DNA of 64,000 nucleotides from Candidatus Binatia bacterium (lineage in GTDB: Bacteria > Desulfobacterota > Binatia > UBA12015). Each line of letters starts with the position of its first letter. Position 1 is the stretch's first letter. This document shows positions 44,899 through 52,499 of the stretch, piece by piece. The notes under the pieces were generated by a model, which was given only the letters and a program-made list of their open reading frames with translations, searched no databases and had not been told where the DNA came from. Where the stretch lies: NCBI GenBank assembly GCA_036563615.1, contig DATCMB010000022.1, forward strand, positions 496,001-560,000. The letters are read 5' to 3'. A program made the position numbers and the translations under genes.

Positions 44899-46307
44899 AG
44901 ACGCCGGAGCGGCATCTTCATGGCCGGGGCGCCCCGTCCGCCGCGCGACAGATCCGAGTTCGGCACGAACGGGAACATACGCCCCCACGGCTTCTTGCGG
45001 AACCCGTCCGGCGTCGGCGGGACGAACGGCGACGTCGGCGTCGGGATCGGCGTGACGGTCACGGTCGGCGTCGGCGTCACTCCAGGCGTGGGCGTCCCTC
45101 CGGGCGTCGGCGTCGCCGTCGGCGGCACGAACGGCGCGGTCGGCGTGGGCGTCGGGCCGCCCGTCGGCGTGGGCGTCGGCGTCGGGCCACCGGTCGGCGT
45201 CGGTGTCGGCGTCGGGCCGCCCGTCGGCGTCGGCGTGGGCGTCGGACCGCCGGTCGGCGTCGGTGTCGGCGTCGGGCCACCGGTCGGCGTGGGCGTCGGG
45301 CTGCCGGTCGGCGTCGGCGTCAAGGTGGGCGTCGGCGTCGGGGTCGGGGTGAGGGTCGGCGTCGGGGTGGGCGTGGGCGTCGGCGTGGGCGTCGGGCTCG
45401 GCGTGGGCGTCGGGGTGCGCGGCAGGTGCACGCCGAAGATCACGATGCCGTCCGCGTAGGCCGTACCCGTGAAGATCAGGCGCACGCCGAACTCGAGGTT
45501 GGGATCGTTCGGCGCAATCACGCGACCGGTGAAGATCGCCTTCGGCGCCGTCGCCGAGCCGTTGCCGATGCGGTTGTTCTTGTCCTTCAGGAAGAAGACC
45601 AGGTCGTCGGGATTGCCGCTCAGCGGCATCACCTGCGCGTCGATCTGCGTGGTGAGCATCATCTGCACGCTCACCGTGCTCGGCGCGAGCGCCAAGAGCT
45701 GCGCCTCGCGCTCGACCCGGAGGCGGCGGAAGATGTAGTTGCCGCCCGCCAGCAGGACCTCGGCGTGATGGTCGATGATCACGCTGCCGTAGCAGCCGGG
45801 CTGCAGCGTGCGCGGCGAGTTCGGCGCGGTGATGGTCAGGTTCGGCGCGTTGTCGGTGCAGGGATCATCGACGTCCGGCGGCAGGTCGGGAACGTTGATG
45901 CTCAGCGGCAGCGCCACGTTGGCGATCACGCCGCGCACCGCCGCGTTGCCGTCGAGCTTGACCTTGTTCGCGTAGACGTTGTTCGCCACCGCGTTGTTCT
46001 CGAGCTCGACCTCGTCGGACGCGAAGTACGAGTCGGGCATCGAGGCGTCCTGCTCGGTGTTGAGCCCGACGTGCAGGCGTCCACCCGGCTCGGTGACGGC
46101 GAAGTTCCCCTGCAGCAGCAGGTTGCTGGTGATCTCCAGCTTGTTTTTCGCGATCGCCGTGTAGTCGAGCCAGTTCGACGAGATCTGTGCTCGTGCAGCG
46201 CCGGCCGTCGCCACGACGAGAACGGCCGCGAGGAGGCCGCCGAGCGTGAGGCTGACACGAGGGAACGGAGCGCGATGGTTACCGTGCGTCGGCTGGTGGA
46301 GCGTCAT
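44895..46307 (-). CDS. Exported protein with C-terminal Pro-Thr repeat stalk
   Basis: 470 aa. An N-terminal signal peptide (about residues 12-40, ending ARAQ) is followed by a beta-rich domain of about 270 residues with many Asn/Val steps, resembling a beta-helix with no family I can name. Then comes a long Pro-Thr stalk (about 145 residues) including five near-identical ten-residue units, and a basic C-terminal tail with GFRKKPWG. No sortase or PEP-CTERM signal is visible. ATG 46307 was chosen for the AGAGGAA upstream. It is probably a surface or envelope stalk protein. Confidence 0.72.
   Translation of the reverse strand: MTLHQPTHGNHRAPFPRVSLTLGGLLAAVLVVATAGAARAQISSNWLDYTAIAKNKLEITSNLLLQGNFAVTEPGGRLHVGLNTEQDASMPDSYFASDEVELENNAVANNVYANKVKLDGNAAVRGVIANVALPLSINVPDLPPDVDDPCTDNAPNLTITAPNSPRTLQPGCYGSVIIDHHAEVLLAGGNYIFRRLRVEREAQLLALAPSTVSVQMMLTTQIDAQVMPLSGNPDDLVFFLKDKNNRIGNGSATAPKAIFTGRVIAPNDPNLEFGVRLIFTGTAYADGIVIFGVHLPRTPTPTPSPTPTPTPTPTPTPTLTPTPTPTPTLTPTPTGSPTPTPTGGPTPTPTPTGGPTPTPTPTGGPTPTPTPTGGPTPTPTPTGGPTPTPTAPFVPPTATPTPGGTPTPGVTPTPTVTVTPIPTPTSPFVPPTPDGFRKKPWGRMFPFVPNSDLSRGGRGAPAMKMPLRRL
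45151..45300 (-). repeat. Five tandem 30-bp repeats coding for Pro-Thr stalk units
   Basis: Five consecutive 30-bp units (starting at 45151, 45181, 45211, 45241 and 45271) each encode a [10 protein letters not shown] unit on the minus strand. Units alternate between two slightly different versions. Flanking DNA to about 45420 is simpler six-base (Pro-Thr) repetition. Confidence 0.9.
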
Positions 46308-46598
46308 CTGCGGTTCCTCTGAAGCAGGCGTCTGCCTTGCGAGTTGAGGGTCGAATGCGCCGGGATGATGTGGCCTGAACCGCCGCATTTTGCAAGTCAC
46401 ACAGCAGGGACGATTTCACCTTCCATGCTCGACGCAGCGCGGTACGACGTAGGACCACCGGCGGCGCGCGACATCGCAAGCGAGGTGCCATTTGCGGCCG
46501 ACGAAAATCTTCGCACGGCGCGGGGATTTCGCGCCGCGTCGACGGGCGCGCTTTGCAGCGCTGCAAGGTGTCGCCGAAGCGCGAGGAGACGCGCTTCG
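46308..46598 (-). promoter_or_regulatory. Intergenic region with palindrome and hairpin upstream of the PT-repeat gene
   Basis: This 291-nt gap contains a perfect 14-bp palindrome TTGCAGCGCTGCAA (46553-46566) and, right after the YdcF-gene stop, a 9-bp hairpin (46575-46583 with 46590-46598) that may terminate the upstream operon. The AT-richer stretch around 46385-46425 (complement of GCATTTTGCAAG) could hold the promoter of the PT-repeat gene. Boxes are not clear. Confidence 0.4.
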
Positions 46599-47255
46599 CT
46601 ATGGCGTGTGGCGGGCGGGGGCCTCGCTGCCGGGAACCGGCCCGAAGCCGAGCCAGGCGGGGACGAAGTAGCGGACGGTATAGAGCGCGAGCTTCAGCGT
46701 CTCGTTGGTGACCTGGATCAGCGGCCGCTCCTCCAGCCACCACAGCGATTCCGGCGGGAGCGGCTCGCCGCAGGCGTGCACGCGGACGTCGAAGCCTGCC
46801 TCGCCGGCAGTCAGACGCAAGGTCGTGCGCGCGCGCCGCGAGTGCAGGGGCGAGGTGACGGCGACGATGCTCTTTGCGCCGCTCTGCTCGACCCAGCGGC
46901 GCAGCACCGCGGCGTCCTCCCAGGTGCTCGTGCCCTCGGGAAGGACGACTGCCGCTTCGATCGGCAGCCCGTTCTGCATCGCGATGGTCGCGTTGACCAC
47001 CGCGTCGGTCATCGGCCGCTCGACGGCGATCAGCTCGGGGAGCGTCCGGCCGCCGCCGAACACGACGCGCGGCGCGAGCCCGCGCGCATACAGCTCCGCC
47101 GCACAACGCGGACGATCCGGAACGTCACCCGCGAAGACGAAGATCGCGTCGGCTCGGGGAGGCAGCGGATCGGTCGCGGCCAGGAGACGCGGCAGCCACG
47201 GCACGAGCGCGGCCACCAGCAGGAGCAGGACGAGGAGGCGGAGGAGCGACCTCAC
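46599..47255 (-). CDS. YdcF/SanA (DUF218) family protein
   Basis: 218 aa. An N-terminal membrane anchor (about residues 4-26) is followed by a DUF218 domain: ADAIFVFAGDV, a Gly-rich GGGRTLPE loop, LPEGTSTWEDAAVLRRW and VTSPLHSRRA. Related proteins (ElyC, SanA, YdcF) affect cell-envelope integrity; the biochemical reaction is not established. It lies 19 nt downstream of the HTH protein gene in a flippase operon, supporting an envelope-polysaccharide role. Confidence 0.82.
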   Translation of the reverse strand: MRSLLRLLVLLLLVAALVPWLPRLLAATDPLPPRADAIFVFAGDVPDRPRCAAELYARGLAPRVVFGGGRTLPELIAVERPMTDAVVNATIAMQNGLPIEAAVVLPEGTSTWEDAAVLRRWVEQSGAKSIVAVTSPLHSRRARTTLRLTAGEAGFDVRVHACGEPLPPESLWWLEERPLIQVTNETLKLALYTVRYFVPAWLGFGPVPGSEAPARHTP

Positions 47256-47274
47256 CGGACGGGATCGGGATCCC

Positions 47275-47619
47275 TCACGAGGCGTCGACCTCGTGCTTCG
47301 AGCGCTCCTTCTCGATCATCGCTGCGTGGCGCGCCACCACGATCTCGAGGTTGCGCAGCCGGTGGTCGGTGTCGTCTGCGCCCGCGAGCGCGCGACGGCC
47401 GCCCTCGAGGAAGGTGTTGCGGATGTTGTACGCGGTCGTGTGGCTCACCTGGTAGTACGCGCAGATCTCGTGCAGCGGTCGAGCGCGCTTCAGGACGTCG
47501 AGCGCAAGCGCGACCTTCTCCTCGTTGGTGAGTTTCTCCCTGGCTCTCATGCGCTTCCCTCGGCGAGAAGAAGAGGAAGTCTCTTGCCCCTTGGTTGGCA
47601 CGTTCGATTCAGTGCTCAT
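47275..47619 (-). CDS. Small transposase-like helix-turn-helix protein
   Basis: 114 aa. After a Ser/Arg-rich N-terminus, residues about 30-75 (KVALALDVLKRARPLHEI, then YYQVSHTTAYNIRNTF) look like the HTH of IS3-type OrfA transposases; LEGGRRALAG and a short charged helix follow. There is no catalytic orfB, no inverted repeat and no target duplication nearby. ATG 47619 overlaps the flippase stop (ATGA), so it is translated as part of the operon. It may be a domesticated transposase fragment now acting as a regulator. Confidence 0.7.
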   Translation of the reverse strand: MSTESNVPTKGQETSSSSRRGKRMRAREKLTNEEKVALALDVLKRARPLHEICAYYQVSHTTAYNIRNTFLEGGRRALAGADDTDHRLRNLEIVVARHAAMIEKERSKHEVDAS

Positions 47620-49133
47620 CGTCCCGTCGCGTCCCTGACGCCCGGCAGCAGCGGCCGCACGTAGCGCACGGCGACCGCAGCCTGCGGCACTCGGCGTTCG
47701 ACCCACATCAGCGCCGACGCCACGTCCTTGGGATCGAACAGTCCCGAAGCCAGCAGCGCGGCCGGATAGAGAAGGATCAAGGGAATTTTGAGCGCGATCG
47801 ACGCCGCCACCGAGCTTGTCTCGACGAACGTCGACGCAGCGTAGATCCCGAGCGCAGCGCTGAGCATGATCAGCATGCGCCCGTAGCGGTACGGCACGTG
47901 ATAGACGCGCAACGACAGCAGCAGGGTGGTCGACATCTGCACGAGGAAGCCGATGAAGGTGGCCCACGCGGCGCCCATCATGCCGTAACGCGGGATCAGG
48001 ATGAAGTTCAGCGTCACGTTGACCACCGCCGCGGTCGTCACGCTGATCGTGCGCAGGATCGTCTTCTTCGAGAACAGCGCGCCGATGTTGAACATGAAGC
48101 CCATGCCGTCGAAGACGAGCGCGAACGAGATGATCGGAATCACCGCTGCGGCGGGGTAGAACGCAGGCGTCGCCATGATGCGCAGCAGCTCAGGCGCGAA
48201 CACCGCGAGGTTGAGCCACAGGAAGAGCATCAGCGCGAGGTAGTACGCCGTCATGTCGGCGTAGAGGCGCGGAGCGTTCTCCTCCTTGCGGTGGCGAAAC
48301 AGAAACTGTGGCCACGAGAGCTGAAACGCGGTGACGACGAAGGTGAGGATCTCCGCGAAGCGGTAGCCCAGCGAGAAGATGCCGACCTCGCTGGTCGAGT
48401 AGTAGTGCTTGAGGAACCAGCGATTGGTCAGGTCGAGGGTGAACGACGCCGCCCCGACCGGAACGAAGGGCAGGCCGAAGAGCAGCTGCTCCTTGATGTC
48501 CTGCCAGTGAAAGCCCGCACGCAGCATGCGGAAGGTGACGCCGGTGAGCAGGAAGCAGAACACCAGCTCGGCGAGGAACTGGCTCAGCACGACGCCCGTC
48601 GCGCCGAGGTGGAAGACGGCGACGAGCACCACCGCGAGCACCATGCCGAGCGCGTTGCGGGCGAGCGACCACGCGGCGTAGCGCTTCGACTGGTCGTTCG
48701 CGCGCATGATCGCGAACGGCATGCGAAGCAGGACCTTGCACAGCACCGTCGCGGTGCCGAGGCACATCAGGAACCACCACGACTCGCTGCCGAGGATCAG
48801 ATCCGCGAGCGGCCGGTTGAACAGGAACGGCACCGCCGCGAGCGGTACCGCGAACAGGATGACGATCCACAGCGACGCGGCCACGACGCGCTCGCGGCCT
48901 TCCTCCGTGTCGTGCTCGTAGTAGAACCGGAACAGCGAGGTGCTCTGTCCCAGGTTCATGAGGATGAACATCACCTGGGTGTACATCGAGACCAGCGCCA
49001 TCACGCCGTAGTCCGCCGTCGTGAGATAGCGGGTGTACAGCGGGATGAGCAGGAACCCGATGATTTTGATGCCGTAGTTGCCGAGGCCGTAGATGACGGT
49101 GTGGCCGAGGAGGGTGCGGAACTTGTTCAGCAT
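47616..49133 (-). CDS. Polysaccharide flippase, Wzx/MOP family
   Basis: 505 aa with about 12-14 membrane helices. The N-terminal GLGNYGIKIIGFLLIPLYTRYL and a paired later copy (GMGFMFNIGALFSKKT) are typical of oligosaccharide flippases, which move lipid-linked repeat units to the periplasm. ATG 49133 is chosen; its start codon overlaps, on the opposite strand, that of the beta-helix gene at 49132. No Shine-Dalgarno is clear; a start further upstream remains possible. Confidence 0.9.
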   Translation of the reverse strand: MLNKFRTLLGHTVIYGLGNYGIKIIGFLLIPLYTRYLTTADYGVMALVSMYTQVMFILMNLGQSTSLFRFYYEHDTEEGRERVVAASLWIVILFAVPLAAVPFLFNRPLADLILGSESWWFLMCLGTATVLCKVLLRMPFAIMRANDQSKRYAAWSLARNALGMVLAVVLVAVFHLGATGVVLSQFLAELVFCFLLTGVTFRMLRAGFHWQDIKEQLLFGLPFVPVGAASFTLDLTNRWFLKHYYSTSEVGIFSLGYRFAEILTFVVTAFQLSWPQFLFRHRKEENAPRLYADMTAYYLALMLFLWLNLAVFAPELLRIMATPAFYPAAAVIPIISFALVFDGMGFMFNIGALFSKKTILRTISVTTAAVVNVTLNFILIPRYGMMGAAWATFIGFLVQMSTTLLLSLRVYHVPYRYGRMLIMLSAALGIYAASTFVETSSVAASIALKIPLILLYPAALLASGLFDPKDVASALMWVERRVPQAAVAVRYVRPLLPGVRDATGR

Positions 49134-50496
49134 GGATGGAACGACAGGGATACGGATCGCACGGTCTTCGGACCAGCTGTCAGGAACGGCTGCGGACACG
49201 GCGCGCGAAGTCGCGGCGCGCACGCCGCGCGGAGCGTCGTCCCACGCGGCACGCCGAGCGCGTCGGACGCTCGGCGTCTTGCTCCTCCTCGCCGGCCTCG
49301 GCGCCGCAGCGGACGTCGCCGTCGGAGCCGAATGCGGCGGCGATCGACGCTGCCGCTGCGGCGACGTCGTCGTCGCGGACTACACGCTGCCCGAGGACCT
49401 CGGCCCATGCCCGGCGTCGGGGCTGCGCGTGCGTCGGCGCGTGGTGCTCGACGGTGCGGGGCACGTCATTCGCGGCAGCGGCGCGAAGGGCAGCTTCGGC
49501 GTGCAGGTGGACTCCGGCGCGAGCGGCTCCCAGATCCGCAACCTCGCGGTGACCGGCTTCGAGCGCGGCCTGCGGCTCGTCAAGGTCGAGCGCGTGCGCG
49601 TGTCGGGCGTCGCGTCGCACGACAACGGCGACTTCAAGGCGCGGGTCGGCTACGGCATCGACTTCGCCGGCGGCGCGAGCCGCAACGTGCTCGACCACGT
49701 GCAGGTCTTTCGCAATGCGGATGAGGGAATCCATCTTGGATCGGGAGCGCACGAGAATCAGATCATCGATTCGCAGGTCTACGACAACGCGCGCGAGAAC
49801 GTCTACTTCCTTCGCAACCACGGCAACGTGCTGAAGCGAAGCGAGCTGCGCGGCGCCGGCTCGACCTCGGTGTACATCAAGGACGCGTCGCGCACCGTGC
49901 TCGAGGGCAATCGCATCGACGGTGCGCTGGTGCACATCCGCGGCGCCTCGCGCGAGACGCAGCTGATCGACAACCTCCTGTCCTCCGCGCCGCTCGTGCT
50001 GCAGGGGTACAAGGAGAAGGGCGCGCAGATCGCCGCGCGGTACCCCGAGGATACGCTCGTGCGCGGCGGCCGCATCTCGGCGGACTCTGCGTGCGTCCGC
50101 GTCGACGGCGCGAGCGGCACGTCGCTCGAGAACGTCGCGCTCGATTGCTCACGCCAGGTGTCGCTCGCCGGCGGCGCGACCGTGGTCGCCGTGGACACCC
50201 GCGTGAGCGACGTGCAATGCTCCGGCGCGGGTGAGCTGCAGCGGGCGCGGCGCGTGGAGTTCCGCGTAGTCGACGCCGCGGGCGATCCGGTGCGCGACGC
50301 GAAGCTCTTGCTGACCGGCGCGGCGAAGCCGCTCGGCACGACGAACCAGGCGGGCATGTTCTCGGGTCTGGCGATCGAGTCGCGCGTGACGTGTCCCGGA
50401 GCGCGCGAGAGCGCGATCGAGTCCCTGCGGATCGAAGGCGACGGGCGCTCGCGCGAGGTGCCGCTCGCCGAGCTGCGCGGCGACGTCCGGCTGTGA
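49132..50496 (+). CDS. Exported right-handed beta-helix protein
   Basis: 454 aa. A 40-residue Arg/Ala-rich N-terminus precedes a hydrophobic segment (about 48-66) likely to be a signal anchor. Repeating short beta-strand turns with periodic N-x-L/I steps (PbH1 type, about residues 95-310) follow, then a C-terminal Ig-like/carboxypeptidase-regulatory-like domain (VEFRVVDAAGDPVRDAKL and after). Such proteins often bind, cleave or modify polysaccharide (lyase/epimerase-like), but no catalytic triad can be named. It is divergent from the flippase with overlapping starts and flanked by polysaccharide genes. Confidence 0.72.
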   Translation: MDGTTGIRIARSSDQLSGTAADTAREVAARTPRGASSHAARRARRTLGVLLLLAGLGAAADVAVGAECGGDRRCRCGDVVVADYTLPEDLGPCPASGLRVRRRVVLDGAGHVIRGSGAKGSFGVQVDSGASGSQIRNLAVTGFERGLRLVKVERVRVSGVASHDNGDFKARVGYGIDFAGGASRNVLDHVQVFRNADEGIHLGSGAHENQIIDSQVYDNARENVYFLRNHGNVLKRSELRGAGSTSVYIKDASRTVLEGNRIDGALVHIRGASRETQLIDNLLSSAPLVLQGYKEKGAQIAARYPEDTLVRGGRISADSACVRVDGASGTSLENVALDCSRQVSLAGGATVVAVDTRVSDVQCSGAGELQRARRVEFRVVDAAGDPVRDAKLLLTGAAKPLGTTNQAGMFSGLAIESRVTCPGARESAIESLRIEGDGRSREVPLAELRGDVRL

Positions 50497-50518
50497 CGCT
50501 GCTGCCGCTCTCCCCGTC

Positions 50519-52447
50519 CTAGTGTCCGAGCTTGACGGCGATCCGGTAGTCGCTCGGACGGTCGCCCAGCCGCACCACGGTTCCGATGCCGATGCCGAGC
50601 AGACCCCAGAACAGGATCTGGATCGCGATGTTGTCGAACGGATCGAAGCTCTGCATCGCGACGCCGAAGCCGACGACCGCCGCCATCACCGCCCACTGTA
50701 CGGCGCGTAGACCGGCGTCCGTCGTGCGGCGCTGCGCGCGGTAGAGCGCGAGGAACGCCGTCACGAGGATCCACAGCATCGCCGCCCAGCCGAGGATGCC
50801 GTTCTCGAGGATCAGGCGCATGTTGCCGTTCAGCTGGCGGAGCGCCTCGTCGGGCAGCGTCGTGTTCGGCGGCACGAGCTCGCCGAGCGTCCGCGGTCCG
50901 AGACCGAAGAGCAGCGTGCGCGTCGGCAGCTCGGAGAGGTTGTGGCAGATCTGCGTCGCCTGGCCGCAGACGAGTTGCATCCAGTCGAAGCTCGTGTGGG
51001 CGAGGCCGTGCATCACCGACAGGTACGCGAACGGCGTCAGCACGCCGAGGAAGACCGCGGCCCACATCGTGCTGAAGTGCACCCAGAGGTACGCGGTCAC
51101 GATGAGCGCCAGCGCGATGAGGCCAGCGGGGTCGCGCGTCAGGAGGATGCCGACGAGACAGAGCGTCGTCGCGGCGACCCAGAAATCGCGCGCCTCGCGC
51201 GTCTGCGCGCGCGTCAAGCTACAGAGCACGCACGGGACGCCGAGCAGCAGATACGTTGCGAGCGCGATCGGGCTGCCGAGCGTCGACGAGATCCCGACCG
51301 TGTTCATGCCGAGACCGGTGCGCCCGGTGCTCCCCGACGGGAAGTAGTCGGCGAGGATCAGCTCGAGGATCCCGACCGTACACAGCGCGACCGAGGTCAG
51401 CGCGACCGCGTTCACGGCGTTGCGCACGAAGCTGCGTGTGAACGTGCCGTTGATGATCGCGAGCAGGACGATGAAGCCCGTGATCAGGTGGTACGCGGCG
51501 CCGCGCACCGCCTGGATCGGCGCCGCCGACTGGAAGGCCGAGATCAGCGCGAGCAGCAGGAAGCACGCGATCGGCAGGTTCAGCGGGCTGCGGTAGATGC
51601 TGATCCGGTCGCTCGGCGCGCGACGCAGGATCATCCACAGCGCGCCGAACGCGATCACGCCGTGCAGCGGGTTCACCCGCGCGCCGCCCACGTTGATGTA
51701 CAGGCGCTCCATCGCGCCGGCAGGAATGAACGAGACGAACAGCAGCAGGACGAGCAGGAACGCGCCGAGTGTGATCCAGCGGTTCAGGACCTTGAGCGCG
51801 GTCAGCGCGACGAGCTGGGCGTCGAGCGCCAGCGAGCGGTGCGCGATGTACAGCCGGTCGTAGCGCAGCTTGTTGCGCGGCGACGTGAAGTAGCCGCCGC
51901 GCACCTGCGCGAGACCCGTCATGCCGGGACGCACGCGGAAGCGCTCGGCGTAGTGCGGGATCTCCTGCAGGTAGCGCTCGAGGAAGATCGGCCGCAGCGG
52001 GCGCGGTCCGACGAAGTTCATCTCGCCGCGCAGCACGTTCCAGAGCTGCGGGATCTCGTCGAGCTTCGAACGCTTCAGGAACTTGCCGATCGGCGTGTAG
52101 AAGTCGTCCTGCGGGCTCAGCAGGCGTCCGCCGATCTGGCGCTCCGAGCCTTCACGCAGCGTCCGGAACTTGTACATCGTGTACAGACGCTGGTTCAGGC
52201 CGACGCGGACACCGGCGTAGAACAGCGGCCCCGGGCTGGTCAGCTTGATCGCGATCGCGACCAGCAGCAGCACCGGCGACAGCACGATCAGCGCCGCAAT
52301 CGCCAGGATGGCTTGCAGAGCGTACCGGACGCGCGATTCCGGTAGCTCTGGAGGCAGGGGCTGCTGCGATACTACCGGGGGCGCCTCCTGCTCGCGGACG
52401 GCCGACGTATCAGTGGATACTGCGCGGAGGGCTAGGTTCCTAGGCAC
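50519..52447 (-). CDS. Fusion of initiating sugar-phosphate transferase and O-antigen-ligase-like polymerase
   Basis: 642 aa in one uninterrupted frame. Residues about 38-220 are a polyprenyl-phosphate sugar-1-phosphate transferase: a membrane hairpin, YKFRTLREGSE, KRSKLDEIPQLWNVLRGEMNFVGPRP and PGMTGLAQVRGG. Residues about 228-640 contain roughly ten membrane helices with the Wzy_C/WaaL-type segment (GMNTVGISSTLGSPIALATY and LLTRDPAGLIAL). The first half starts a repeat unit; the second would polymerise or ligate it. GTG 52447 has GGAG seven nt upstream. It is the last gene of the minus-strand polysaccharide locus. Confidence 0.88.
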   Translation of the reverse strand: MPRNLALRAVSTDTSAVREQEAPPVVSQQPLPPELPESRVRYALQAILAIAALIVLSPVLLLVAIAIKLTSPGPLFYAGVRVGLNQRLYTMYKFRTLREGSERQIGGRLLSPQDDFYTPIGKFLKRSKLDEIPQLWNVLRGEMNFVGPRPLRPIFLERYLQEIPHYAERFRVRPGMTGLAQVRGGYFTSPRNKLRYDRLYIAHRSLALDAQLVALTALKVLNRWITLGAFLLVLLLFVSFIPAGAMERLYINVGGARVNPLHGVIAFGALWMILRRAPSDRISIYRSPLNLPIACFLLLALISAFQSAAPIQAVRGAAYHLITGFIVLLAIINGTFTRSFVRNAVNAVALTSVALCTVGILELILADYFPSGSTGRTGLGMNTVGISSTLGSPIALATYLLLGVPCVLCSLTRAQTREARDFWVAATTLCLVGILLTRDPAGLIALALIVTAYLWVHFSTMWAAVFLGVLTPFAYLSVMHGLAHTSFDWMQLVCGQATQICHNLSELPTRTLLFGLGPRTLGELVPPNTTLPDEALRQLNGNMRLILENGILGWAAMLWILVTAFLALYRAQRRTTDAGLRAVQWAVMAAVVGFGVAMQSFDPFDNIAIQILFWGLLGIGIGTVVRLGDRPSDYRIAVKLGH

Positions 52448-52499
52448 GTCGTCGCTCCAAGCTCGAGTCCAAAAAAATGCCTGAGCCGTTCAAACCTGG

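Noticed and set aside
45010-45425. CRISPR-like array
   Set aside because: The repeats are contiguous in-frame Pro-Thr codons without unique spacers, so they are coding tandem repeats.
47275-47619. Intact insertion sequence
   Set aside because: Only an OrfA-like HTH is present; there is no DDE transposase, no inverted repeats, and the gene overlaps the flippase stop codon.
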